Positions 1-7,220 of a stretch of DNA of 14,510 nt are shown here, one piece after another. The DNA is taken from contig CAJTTG010000018.1 of NCBI GenBank assembly GCA_910579185.1, positions 1-14,510 on the forward strand, given 5' to 3'. The notes under the pieces were generated by a model. That model was not told the origin of the DNA. It saw only the letters and a list, made by a program, of their open reading frames with translations, and searched no databases. Both the position numbers and the translations under genes were made by a program. This DNA is from an uncultured Muribaculaceae bacterium (GTDB taxonomy: Bacteria > Bacteroidota > Bacteroidia > Bacteroidales > Muribaculaceae). Numbering within the stretch: position 1 is the stretch's first letter; each line of letters begins with the position of its first letter.

Positions 1-24
1 ACTAAGGCATATCCACTCTTGCTT

Positions 25-121
25 GTAGGGACTGCGCCATGGCGCGTCCGGCTTCGTCCATCCGTGCAAACGAATTGATTATCCGGGTGTTATGCGGACG
101 CGGCATGCCGCAGTCCCTACA
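25..121 (-). repeat. Family R palindromic element, copy 1
   Basis: The element starts with GTAGGGACTGCG and ends with the inverted form CGCAGTCCCTAC, giving terminal inverted repeats of about 27 bp around a ~43-bp core. Each arm contains a perfect 12-bp palindrome: GCGCCATGGCGC at 34-45 and GCGGCATGCCGC at 100-111. The core contains 'ggataatcaa' when read on the minus strand, as in copies 2 and 3. It resembles REP/BIME or MITE-type intergenic repeats, but it has no coding capacity and no recognisable transposase is nearby. No target-site duplication is visible, because the flanks themselves are conserved between copies. Confidence 0.85.
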
Positions 122-192
122 GGCGAGGGGGGATGATTACAGCCCCCGTTGGCAATGCTTTCGGACACACCATCCCATTGCTGATGATTTCG

Positions 193-224
193 GCCTACCG
201 CACGGAGTGCGGTGACCCCGAGCA
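193..224 (-). repeat. H-type hairpin repeat (stem ACCGCAC/GTGCGGT)
   Basis: A perfect 7-bp stem, ACCGCAC at 197-203 and GTGCGGT at 207-213 with GGA between, is followed by GACCCCG. On the minus strand this reads CGGGGTC then the hairpin, the same motif as at 13168, 13923, 14104 and 14286. A second half-copy of the adjoining 'CCCGACAGGC' word lies at about 261-270. Confidence 0.8.
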
Positions 225-308
225 GTCCCGACAGGCGATGATTTGTGTGCTGAACGGAGCCCCGACAGGCATATAGGGGGCCATTTTGAGTTTTTTGGAG
301 CGCATTGG

Positions 309-338
309 CTTGAATTATCTTTTATTTGATTAAATTTG
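309..338 (+). promoter_or_regulatory. Bacteroidetes-type promoter for the kinase-serB-GH16 unit
   Basis: TAAATTTG at 331-338 matches the TAnnTTTG -7 consensus of the Bacteroidetes primary sigma factor. CTTG at 309-312 lies 18 bp upstream and fits a TTTG-like -33 box. The implied transcript start near 345 gives a very short leader before the ATG at 361. This is a motif match only. Confidence 0.6.
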
Positions 339-360
339 CCATCGAAGAAACTGCAATGAT

Positions 361-1206
361 ATGATCAGACTGATAGCCGATGCCGGCGCGACAAAGACTA
401 AATGGGCATTGATGGACTCCGGTTGGGAGGCTATGGATATGTTCAGGACCGATGGTCTGAATCCGGCTGTGATGCCGGGCAGCGAGATAGAGTCGGTGGT
501 GCGCGATGTGGCGTTGAGACTTGAGCGGATACGGGTCGATGAGGTCTTTTTCTATGGGGCTGGTTGTCTCGATCAGTTCAAGGAACCGCTGGTGGAGACA
601 TTCCGTTCGGTTCTGGGCTGCGAGGGTGTGGAGGTTTGTTCCGACATGCTTGGAGCGGCACGTGCTCTTTGTGGCCATGAAGCCGGCATAGCGTGTATTC
701 TCGGCACCGGATCAAACAGCTGCCTCTATGACGGGACGGCTATTGTGGAAAATGTCGCTCCGCTGGGTTATATTCTTGGCGACGAGGGTTCGGGAGCCGT
801 TATAGGACGCCGTTTCCTTGGTGATCTGCTGAAGGGACAGCTCCCTCAGACGGTGGGGCGTATATTCCGGGAGCGTTGTGGGCATAGCCGCGAGGATATT
901 ATCCGGAGTGTGTATCGCAGTACGGCTCCGAGCCGCTTTCTGGCCTCGTTCATGCCTATTGTCAGGGAATGCCTCTGTGAGCCTGCTGTCGAAGATCTTG
1001 TGGTTGATGAATTCTGTAGGTTTCTGCGCCGCAATGTGGCCGCCTACAATCCTGCGGCGGATAATATGCCGGTCAATTTCATGGGATCAGTGGCATGTCA
1101 TTTCCGACCGCAGCTCTTACGGGCTCTCGGCTGTTGCGGCATGACGGCAGGCAGGATCATCGACGATCCGATCCCGGGACTTATTGAATATCACAAGCGA
1201 AAATAA
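361..1206 (+). CDS. BadF/BadG/BcrA/BcrD-type ATPase, probable N-acetylglucosamine kinase-like sugar kinase
   Basis: This 281-residue cytoplasmic protein belongs to the ASKHA (actin/sugar kinase/Hsp70) fold. The N-terminal phosphate-1 loop is D7-A-G-A-T-K-T-K. A second phosphate-binding segment, G-T-G-S-N-S, lies at 115-120. G-D-E-G-S-G at 140-145 is typical of NAG-kinase relatives, and D95 after a beta strand is placed like the catalytic base of the family. Length matches the short Bacteroidetes members, which are usually annotated as N-acetylglucosamine kinase or BadF-type ATPase. The likely reaction is ATP-dependent phosphorylation of an amino sugar, for instance from wall recycling or dietary glycans; the substrate is inferred from family only. 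An ATG at 356 is out of frame, so 361 is the start. It lies 8 bp upstream of serB and is probably cotranscribed with it. Confidence 0.85.
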   Translation: MIRLIADAGATKTKWALMDSGWEAMDMFRTDGLNPAVMPGSEIESVVRDVALRLERIRVDEVFFYGAGCLDQFKEPLVETFRSVLGCEGVEVCSDMLGAARALCGHEAGIACILGTGSNSCLYDGTAIVENVAPLGYILGDEGSGAVIGRRFLGDLLKGQLPQTVGRIFRERCGHSREDIIRSVYRSTAPSRFLASFMPIVRECLCEPAVEDLVVDEFCRFLRRNVAAYNPAADNMPVNFMGSVACHFRPQLLRALGCCGMTAGRIIDDPIPGLIEYHKRK

Positions 1207-1208
1207 AT

Positions 1209-1213
1209 AAGGA
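1209..1213 (+). promoter_or_regulatory. AAGGA ribosome-binding site of serB
   Basis: AAGGA lies just after the stop of the kinase gene. It is 1 nt before the ATG at 1215 and 4 nt before the in-frame ATG at 1218. The spacing favours the second ATG as the real start, which would shorten the protein by one residue. Such a clear Shine-Dalgarno sequence is unusual among the genes in this window. Confidence 0.45.
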
Positions 1214-1214
1214 T

Positions 1215-2453
1215 ATGATGATAAAACGCGATGAGGCTCCTGCCGTGGAGCTTATTATGATTAATATTTCGGGTGCCGACCGCCCGGGCGTGACTGCCGC
1301 TCTGTCGGAAATTCTCGCCCAGTATGACGCTCAGATCCTTGACATCGGTCAGGCCGACATCCACCATAATCTGACGCTCGGGCTGCTGATCAAGACCGAC
1401 AGCTCTGTGTCCGGCGAGATCATGAAGGAGATGCTTTTCAAAGCGTATGAGCTCCAGATCAAGGTGAGGTTCTCCCCGGTGGAGGAAGAGGACTATGCCA
1501 AGTGGGTGGGTATGCAGGGAAAGAACCGATGGATCATCACGATTCTCGGGCGCAAACTGACGGCACGTCACATAGCGTTGGTGAGCCGTGTGATAGCCGA
1601 CCAGAACCTGAATATCGACGGCATACAGCGATTGACAGGCCGTCAGCCTCTCGACGAGCCTGAGAAGGCATTGCAGAAATCATGCGTGGAGTTCTCCGTC
1701 CGAGGCACTCCGCAGGACTATGACCTGATGCAGAAGCGGCTGATGCAGATCACCTCGGAGGAGGAAGTGGACATCTCTTTGCAGGAGGACACCATGTATC
1801 GCCGTTGCCGCCGTCTGGTGTGCTTCGATATGGATTCGACGCTCATTGGAACTGAGGTGATCGACGAGCTTGCCGAGCGTGCCGGAGTAGGGGCGCAGGT
1901 GCGTGATATCACCGAACGTGCCATGCGCGGCGAGATAGATTTCCGCGAGAGCTTCACCGAGCGCGTGGCTCTGCTCAAGGGGCTGGACGAAAGTGTGATG
2001 CGCGAGATAGCAGAGAATCTTCCAATAACCGAGGGCGTGGACCGTATGATGACCGTTTTGAAGCGCACAGGCTACAAGACGGCTATTCTCTCGGGCGGAT
2101 TCACATATTTCGGCAATTACCTGAAACAGCGGTTCGGCTTCGACTATGTCTATGCCAACGATCTTGAGATTGTCGACGGAAAGCTGACGGGACGCTATGT
2201 GGGCGAGATTGTCGACGGACGCCGTAAGGCCGAGTTACTGCGGCTCATAGCGCAGGTGGAGAATGTCAATATCAAGCAGACCATAGCCGTGGGCGACGGA
2301 GCCAACGACCTGCCTATGCTGTCGGCAGCCGGTCTCGGCATCGCTTTCCATGCCAAACCGAAGGTGAAGGCCAATGCCGACCAGTCGCTCTCGACAATCG
2401 GTCTCGACGGGTTGCTCTATTTCCTCGGATTCAAGGACTCGTTCATCTCTTAA
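1215..2453 (+). CDS. serB: Phosphoserine phosphatase with N-terminal ACT-like region
   Basis: This 412-residue enzyme makes L-serine from O-phosphoserine, the last step of the phosphorylated serine pathway. Residues about 12-190 form an ACT-like regulatory region: 'ISGADRPGVTAALSEIL' is a classic ACT start, and a second ACT-like repeat begins near 105. Residues about 200-405 are the HAD hydrolase domain. Motif I is D205-M-D-S-T209 (nucleophile D205, acid/base D207), followed by the substrate-recognition segment 'EVIDELAERAGVG'. Motif II is S293-G-G, motif III probably K338, and motif IV is G-D-G-A-N-D at 360-365. Length matches the ~410-residue Bacteroidetes SerB, such as the Porphyromonas gingivalis enzyme. 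It sits 8 bp after the kinase gene and 36 bp before the GH16 gene, which suggests one transcript. Confidence 0.96.
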   Translation: MMIKRDEAPAVELIMINISGADRPGVTAALSEILAQYDAQILDIGQADIHHNLTLGLLIKTDSSVSGEIMKEMLFKAYELQIKVRFSPVEEEDYAKWVGMQGKNRWIITILGRKLTARHIALVSRVIADQNLNIDGIQRLTGRQPLDEPEKALQKSCVEFSVRGTPQDYDLMQKRLMQITSEEEVDISLQEDTMYRRCRRLVCFDMDSTLIGTEVIDELAERAGVGAQVRDITERAMRGEIDFRESFTERVALLKGLDESVMREIAENLPITEGVDRMMTVLKRTGYKTAILSGGFTYFGNYLKQRFGFDYVYANDLEIVDGKLTGRYVGEIVDGRRKAELLRLIAQVENVNIKQTIAVGDGANDLPMLSAAGLGIAFHAKPKVKANADQSLSTIGLDGLLYFLGFKDSFIS

Positions 2454-2480
2454 ATCTATAAAACTTTAAATCTATAAAAC
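2451..2480 (+). repeat. Duplicated 14-bp AT-rich leader word upstream of the GH16 gene
   Basis: TAAATCTATAAAAC occurs at 2451-2464, overlapping the serB stop codon, and again at 2467-2480, 10 bp before the GH16 start codon. A-rich unstructured leaders commonly replace Shine-Dalgarno sequences in Bacteroidetes, so the duplication may act as a translation enhancer. A related word, TATAAAACTAA, is also duplicated upstream of aspT. Confidence 0.6.
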
Positions 2481-2489
2481 ATAAGAACC

Positions 2490-3329
2490 ATGAAAAAAAT
2501 CACTGCATTGATGCTCGGTATGCTGGCTTTGGCCGCATGCAGCGACGACAAGGAAGAACCTGCCGCACCGGTGGTGCCACCTGTGGATAGTCCAAAGTGG
2601 CATCTGGCATGGAGCGACGATTTCAATGGCGAGAGTCTGGATGAGTCCACATGGAGCCGGACCGACCGCGGCACCCCCGATTGGCAGAACACCCAGTCGA
2701 AGGACGACCGCTGCTATGAAATGACCGGCAGTTCCATAAAACTCAAAGGCATTGTCAACCCCGACACATCGACCGATCCATCGCCATATCTCACCGGAGG
2801 CATCTGGTCGAAAGGGAAGAAGGCATTCGGCCCGGGAGAGGCCGACGCATCGCCCGTGTGCATTCAGGTCAAGGCACGTCTTGACAATGGTGCCACCGGA
2901 GCATGGCCTGCAATATGGATGATGCCCTTTGCCGAGGATCAGGGCTGGCCGGAATGCGGCGAGATCGACATCATGGAGCGTCTCAACCACGATAATGCCG
3001 TGTATCAGACGTTGCATTCCCATTACTCCTACACTCTCGGGAAAAAAGACCCTGTCAACTCGATTCTGAAAAGGGTTGCTGTCTCCTCGGACTATCATAT
3101 CTACGAGGTGCAGCTGTGGCCGGATCGCGTGCGGTTCTATATCGACGGAGTGGAATCGCTCACATATCCCAAGGTGAATGACGGCGCCGACGGCCAGTTC
3201 CCATTTTTCAAGGAATGGTATCTGATCATCGACATGCAGCTTGGCGGATCGTGGGTAGGCAACGTTGATTCGTCGCAGCTCCCCGTTGAGATGGAAGTGG
3301 ACTGGGTGCGTTATTACCGCTATTATTAG
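2490..3329 (+). CDS. Glycoside hydrolase family 16 lipoprotein, probably cell-surface exposed
   Basis: This 279-residue protein begins with a lipoprotein signal peptide ending in L-A-A-C17. The mature end S-D-D-K-E-E after the cysteine resembles the acidic lipoprotein export signal that sends Bacteroidetes lipoproteins to the cell surface. A Pro-rich linker (24-35) precedes one GH16 beta-jelly-roll domain (about 36-279). The catalytic signature is G-E158-I-D160-I-M-E163: E158 nucleophile, D160 helper, E163 acid/base, in the ExDxxE beta-bulge form. Aromatic residues in 'AWPAIWMMP' (138-146) and the C-terminal 'DWVRYYRYY' are typical of the family. It probably cleaves a beta-1,3- or beta-1,3/1,4-linked glucan, but the substrate cannot be read from the sequence. 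No SusC/SusD pair is adjacent, so this is not an obvious full polysaccharide utilisation locus. The start is fixed by the signal peptide. Confidence 0.93.
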   Translation: MKKITALMLGMLALAACSDDKEEPAAPVVPPVDSPKWHLAWSDDFNGESLDESTWSRTDRGTPDWQNTQSKDDRCYEMTGSSIKLKGIVNPDTSTDPSPYLTGGIWSKGKKAFGPGEADASPVCIQVKARLDNGATGAWPAIWMMPFAEDQGWPECGEIDIMERLNHDNAVYQTLHSHYSYTLGKKDPVNSILKRVAVSSDYHIYEVQLWPDRVRFYIDGVESLTYPKVNDGADGQFPFFKEWYLIIDMQLGGSWVGNVDSSQLPVEMEVDWVRYYRYY

Positions 3330-3347
3330 CCGTCAAAACCGCGCCAA

Positions 3348-3365
3348 CGGGTGTTACCTGTTTTT
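3348..3365 (+). terminator. Weak candidate Rho-independent terminator after the GH16 gene
   Basis: A 5-bp stem (C-G, G-T wobble, G-C, G-C, T-A) closes a GTT loop at 3348-3360 and is followed immediately by five T residues (3361-3365), 19 bp after the GH16 stop codon. The stem is short. An overlapping, longer pairing (ACCGC at 3338-3342 with GCGGT at 3372-3376) could compete with it. Confidence 0.4.
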
Positions 3366-3380
3366 CCGGTGGCGGTCAGA

Positions 3381-3540
3381 CAGCTCGGAGAGCCGTGACC
3401 CCGACTGATGGCTTGTCCACGAATTTGCCTGGGAAATCATTGATTGGTTGCAGCAGTGTCGGGGTGGCGGATCTCCGAGACGCCAACCGCACCAACGGCA
3501 AGGGTGATGATTCCGGCTAACCGCACGGAGTGCGGTGACT
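3381..3540. repeat. Cluster of three H-type hairpins in the GH16-aspT gap
   Basis: The 354-bp gap 3330-3683 has no gene. It holds three relatives of the CGGGGT-hairpin family. GCTC-GGA-GAGC at 3383-3393 is followed by CGTGACCCCGAC (inverted orientation). At 3459-3484 TCGGGGT is followed by a GGCG...TCT-CCG-AGA-CGCC stem with two unpaired bases. ACCGCAC-GGA-GTGCGGT at 3520-3536 is followed by GAC (inverted orientation). Just downstream, 3547-3575 ('catgccgcactcc' onward) looks like a decayed end of a family R element. Confidence 0.7.
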
Positions 3541-3636
3541 CGTGACCATGCCGCACTCCTTGCATGTCTTGCAGGATGAAAGGGTGGGGAAAGTTTTTTG
3601 GGGGTCAAACCATAATGCATTGTGGGATGTTAGAAA

Positions 3637-3666
3637 TATAAAACTAAAACAAAACTATAAAACTAA
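3637..3666 (+). promoter_or_regulatory. A-rich leader with duplicated TATAAAACTAA upstream of aspT
   Basis: TATAAAACTAA occurs at 3637-3647 and 3656-3666 (19-bp period), 18 bp before the aspT start. It probably lies in the 5' untranslated leader and may help initiation where no Shine-Dalgarno sequence is visible. No convincing TAnnTTTG box was found upstream, so the promoter of this unit is not located. Confidence 0.4.
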
Positions 3667-3683
3667 CCCCCCGTCTCAACATT

Positions 3684-5387
3684 ATGGATTGGATTCTTGA
3701 AACAATGCGCAACAATCCGTCGATACCGCTGTTCCTGACAATAGGTCTCGGTTTCTGGATCGGACAGTTGAAGTACAAGACATTCTCGCTGGGCACCGTC
3801 ACGTCGGTGCTTCTTGTCGGTGTGCTTGTAGGGCAGATGGATATTGAAATCCCCGGCCCGATTAAAAATGTGTTTTTCCTGCTGTTTCTCTTTGCGATAG
3901 GCTATAGTGTGGGTCCCCAATTCTTCCGTGCTTTACGGGGATCGGGGTTGAAGCAGGTGTTTTTCGCCGTCGTTGTCTGTGCGCTGTGTCTGATAGTGAC
4001 TATCATCACGGCTAAGATCATGGGCTATAACGTGGGCGAGACCATAGGCCTTTTCTCAGGAGCGCAGACCATCTCGGCAGTGATCGGCGTAGGCACAGAC
4101 ACGATGACTTCTATTGGCATGTCGGCCTCGGAGAAGGCGCGGATGACGGATATGATTCCGGTGTGTTATGCTGTGACCTACGTGTTCGGTACGATCGGTT
4201 CGGCCTATATCCTTGCTAACCTCGGACCGGCGTTGCTGGGTGGCATCAAGAAGGTGAAGGCCGACACGGCGGAGCTTGAGAAGGAGATGAACGAGAGTTC
4301 GCTCAAGGACGATCCGGCCTATTTCAATGCCAACCGCCCCGTGGCGTTCCGTGCCTACAAGGCTACGGCCGATTTCTTCGACACCGATCATACGGTTGCG
4401 GAGATCGAGCAGCATCTGGCCTCGCAGGGCCGGCGACTGTTTGTGGAGCGTGTACGCAAAGACGGCAAGGTTGCCGATCCGGTGGCATCGATGGCCATAT
4501 CTAAAGGCGACGAGATCGTGTTGAGCGGTCGCCGCGAGTTCATTATCGAGGATGAGAGCTGGATAGGCCCTGAGGTCAATGATCCGGAGCTGCTCAACTT
4601 CCCAGCCGAGCAGATCAGTGTGATGCTGACCAAGAAGAAGATAGGCAGGAGCATCACCGTCGATGAGCTGAGAGGCAAGAAGTTCATGTATGGCGTCACG
4701 ATCAAGAGCATCGAACGCGCCAGCACGCAGATCCCAGTGATGGCCAAGACCGAGCTGCAGCCCGGCGACACGCTGACAATCGTAGGCTTGCCGCAGGATG
4801 TGACTACGGCGGCTCCTGAAATGGGATATGCCGACCGTCCATCGACCAAGACCAACCTGATACTCGTCGGGTTCGGTATAGCGATAGGCTGTATCATAGG
4901 CGTTCTGACGCTGAAGATAGGCAATGTCCCGGTGAGCCTCTCGACGAGTGGCGGTGCGTTGATCTCCGGCCTCGTGTGTGGATGGCTGCGGTCGAGATAT
5001 CCCTCTATGGGGGGGCTGCCGTCGTCGGCCACATGGCTGCTCAACAACTTAGGCCTCAACATGTTTATCGCCGTTATCGGCATCACCTCAGGTCCGTCGT
5101 TTGTCAGCGGCATAGCGCAGGTGGGTCTGTCGATGTTCCTGATGGGTATCATCTGCACCACATTGCCTTTGGTGCTCGGCGTGATCATCGGTGCCAAGCT
5201 GTTTAAATTCCGTCCGGCCATCAACCTTGGCTGTTGTGCCGGCTCGCGAACAACCACGGCATCGCTCGGTGCCATTCAGGATGCGCTTGGATCCTCAATC
5301 CCTGCCATGGGTTACACCGTGACATATGCTATCGGCAACACGCTCCTGATCCTCTGGGGTGTGGTGATAGTCCTGGTGATGGCCTGA
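3684..5387 (+). CDS. aspT: AspT-type aspartate:alanine exchanger (AAE family)
   Basis: This 567-residue inner-membrane antiporter has the family layout of two membrane halves around a cytoplasmic region. N-terminal membrane segments lie at about 13-29, 36-51, 62-78, 91-111, 118-138 and 157-178. A hydrophilic middle (about 185-385) contains two RCK_C/TrkA-C-like domains (about 225-290 and 300-375). C-terminal segments lie at about 390-410, 417-435, 455-475, 480-505 and 545-567. The repeated family signatures are 'LFSGAQTISAVIGVGTDT' (123-140) and 'GCCAGSRTTTASLGAIQD' (516-533). Known AspT swaps external aspartate(1-) for internal alanine, an electrogenic exchange. The gene directly precedes aspartate 4-decarboxylase, 49 bp away, which strongly supports this substrate pair over the YidE/YbjL relatives of unknown substrate. 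Confidence 0.93.
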   Translation: MDWILETMRNNPSIPLFLTIGLGFWIGQLKYKTFSLGTVTSVLLVGVLVGQMDIEIPGPIKNVFFLLFLFAIGYSVGPQFFRALRGSGLKQVFFAVVVCALCLIVTIITAKIMGYNVGETIGLFSGAQTISAVIGVGTDTMTSIGMSASEKARMTDMIPVCYAVTYVFGTIGSAYILANLGPALLGGIKKVKADTAELEKEMNESSLKDDPAYFNANRPVAFRAYKATADFFDTDHTVAEIEQHLASQGRRLFVERVRKDGKVADPVASMAISKGDEIVLSGRREFIIEDESWIGPEVNDPELLNFPAEQISVMLTKKKIGRSITVDELRGKKFMYGVTIKSIERASTQIPVMAKTELQPGDTLTIVGLPQDVTTAAPEMGYADRPSTKTNLILVGFGIAIGCIIGVLTLKIGNVPVSLSTSGGALISGLVCGWLRSRYPSMGGLPSSATWLLNNLGLNMFIAVIGITSGPSFVSGIAQVGLSMFLMGIICTTLPLVLGVIIGAKLFKFRPAINLGCCAGSRTTTASLGAIQDALGSSIPAMGYTVTYAIGNTLLILWGVVIVLVMA

Positions 5388-5436
5388 GACATGATATATG
5401 AAAACACTTTCCCTTTTTCCTAAATAAAATCCCGAT

Positions 5437-7077
5437 ATGAACAACCAGAATCAGTTTAATCCCGAAAACCGCGAATATGAAGAGCGGCTGTCGAAAATGA
5501 GTCCGTTTGAAGTCAAAAACGAGCTTATACAATTTGCAAAGGCCGATGCGCGTACCTCGACCTCCACATTCCTGAATGCAGGCCGCGGCAACCCCAACTG
5601 GATAGCCACCAAACCCCGTGAGGCATTCTTCCTGCTGGGTGAATTCGGCCTACAGGAGTGCCGTCGCGTGGCAAATAACCCGATCGGCATAGCCGGCATC
5701 CCGGAGGTGAAGGACTGCGGCGCACGTTTCCGCACGTTCCTTGCCGACAACAAAGACCGCGCCGGAGCGGAATTGCTCGGACAGACCTTCGACTACCTTA
5801 TCAATAAACACAACTACGACCCCGACGCACTGGCGCATGAATTCGCTGAGGCCGTGATCGGCGACCAGTATCCCACGCCCGACCGCATCCTGCGCTCCAC
5901 AGAGCTGATCGTGCAGGACTATCTGCGCCTGGCCATGGGCGGATCTCCCGACGACAAGAGCGTCTACGACCTGTTTGCCACCGAGGGTGGAACGGCCGGA
6001 ATGTGCTATGCTTTCGATTCCATTCAGGAGAACTTCCTGATAGGCAAGGGCGACAAGATGGCTCTGATGGTGCCGGCATTCACCCCCTACATAGAGATTC
6101 CGCAGCTCGAACGCTTCTCGTTCGATGTTATCAACATCAACGCCAACAAAGTGCAGCACGACGGATATCACACTTGGCAGTATCCCCCCGAAGAGATCGA
6201 CAAGCTCCGCGATCCGTCGATCAAACTGCTCTGCATCACCAACCCGAGCAATCCGCCATCCTATACGCTCGCTCCCGAAGTGCGTCAGCAGCTGATCGAT
6301 ATTGTCAAGACCGACAATCCAGAGCTGATGATAGTTACCGACGACGTCTACGGCACATTCGTCAAGGACTTCCATTCGCTGATGTATGAGCTGCCCTACA
6401 ACACTATGTGCGTCTACTCGTTCTCGAAATATTTCGGTGCTACGGGCTGGCGTCTGGCCGTCAACGCCATCCGTCAGGACAACGTGTTCGACGACAAGAT
6501 CAAGCGTCTGCCCGAAGAGCAGAAAGCAGCCTTGCGCAAGCGTTACAGCTCCCTGTCGCTCGATCCCGACAGCATCAAGTTCATTGACCGTATGGTCGCC
6601 GACAGCCGTCTGGTGGCTCTCAACCACACGGCAGGCCTGTCAACGCCGCAGCAGATGCAGATGGCGCTTATGGCATCGTTCATTCTCCATAACGACGGAT
6701 CCTACAAGACCACTATGATGAACACCATCAAGGATCGTCTGGAAGCTTTGTGGAGCACCACCGGATTCACCCTGCTCGTCGATCCGCTGCGTGCCGGCTA
6801 TTATTCGGAGATCGACATTATGGTGTGGGCCAAGAAATTCTATGGCGACGACTTTGCCAAGTACTTGCAGGACAATTATGTGCCGCTCGACTTCGTGATC
6901 CGTCTGGCCAACGAGACCGCCGTGGTGCTTCTCAACGGCGATGGCTTCGACGGCCCGGCATGGTCGGTTCGTGCTTCGCTTGCCAACCTCAACGAGGACG
7001 ATTATCTCAAGATAGGCACCGCCATCCGTAACCTTCTCGACGAGTACCACTCTAAATATCTCGCCCAGAAGAAATAA
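5437..7077 (+). CDS. aspD: Aspartate 4-decarboxylase (L-aspartate beta-decarboxylase / aminotransferase), PLP-dependent
   Basis: This 546-residue cytoplasmic enzyme converts L-aspartate to L-alanine and CO2. The length matches aspartate 4-decarboxylases (about 530-545 residues), which carry insertions relative to ~400-residue fold-type I aminotransferases. The N-terminal 'NAGRGNPNW' (47-55) is characteristic of the decarboxylase. PLP-site features follow: N-P-S-N-P at 269-273, D302-D-V-Y305, and the Schiff-base lysine K331 in 'SFSKYFGATGWR' (328-339). A C-terminal aminotransferase small domain follows. With the upstream exchanger it completes a proton-consuming cycle: aspartate in, decarboxylation, alanine out, leaving a membrane potential and a higher internal pH. 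The shared spacing (49 bp) and strand indicate one operon, closed by the hairpin at 7107-7146. Confidence 0.96.
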   Translation: MNNQNQFNPENREYEERLSKMSPFEVKNELIQFAKADARTSTSTFLNAGRGNPNWIATKPREAFFLLGEFGLQECRRVANNPIGIAGIPEVKDCGARFRTFLADNKDRAGAELLGQTFDYLINKHNYDPDALAHEFAEAVIGDQYPTPDRILRSTELIVQDYLRLAMGGSPDDKSVYDLFATEGGTAGMCYAFDSIQENFLIGKGDKMALMVPAFTPYIEIPQLERFSFDVININANKVQHDGYHTWQYPPEEIDKLRDPSIKLLCITNPSNPPSYTLAPEVRQQLIDIVKTDNPELMIVTDDVYGTFVKDFHSLMYELPYNTMCVYSFSKYFGATGWRLAVNAIRQDNVFDDKIKRLPEEQKAALRKRYSSLSLDPDSIKFIDRMVADSRLVALNHTAGLSTPQQMQMALMASFILHNDGSYKTTMMNTIKDRLEALWSTTGFTLLVDPLRAGYYSEIDIMVWAKKFYGDDFAKYLQDNYVPLDFVIRLANETAVVLLNGDGFDGPAWSVRASLANLNEDDYLKIGTAIRNLLDEYHSKYLAQKK

Positions 7078-7106
7078 ACGGGTGTCAACGACATAGAATC
7101 AAAGGC

Positions 7107-7155
7107 GAATCGCCTTCCGGCTCAGAACAGGGTCGGGAGGCGATTCCGTTTCATT
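7107..7155 (+). terminator. Hairpin terminator after aspD
   Basis: GAATCGCCT at 7107-7115 pairs perfectly with AGGCGATTC at 7138-7146. The stem extends inward through TCCG/CGGG with one wobble. A moderately T-rich tail (CGTTTCATT) follows. The first arm also takes part in a separate perfect 7-bp palindrome, AAGGCGA-A-TCGCCTT at 7102-7116, so two mutually exclusive folds are possible. It lies 30 bp after the aspD stop codon and separates it from the efflux operon. Confidence 0.65.
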
Positions 7156-7220
7156 AGTTAATATTTATAAATGGCCGAAACAACGGGGGTGGAACAAGTG
7201 TTAAAGTTATACAAATCCGG

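Larger units (their letters stand above)
1..240 (-). repeat. Left inverted copy of the composite palindromic cassette
   Basis: Read on the minus strand, this stretch has the same order of parts as 13168-13407: an H-type hairpin (copy here at 197-213), about 80-100 bp of spacer with 'gatgatt' and 'cacaccatccc' words in common, a family R element (25-121), and then a 24-bp flank. Positions 1-24 are the exact reverse complement of 13384-13407. The similarity runs to the first base of the window, so the copy probably continues upstream, perhaps into a 9-bp array like the one at 13402-13501. The two copies are inverted relative to each other and enclose all eight genes. No coding sequence is seen here. 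Confidence 0.85.

Noticed and set aside
25..121. Family R element as a complete insertion sequence or MITE with target duplication
   Set aside because: It is under 100 bp with no coding capacity, and no target-site duplication can be identified because the flanks are conserved between copies; I therefore call it only a palindromic repeat.
322..678. 118-codon minus-strand frame overlapping the kinase start
   Set aside because: It is antisense to the conserved N-terminal ATP-binding motifs of the kinase and shows no recognisable features of its own.
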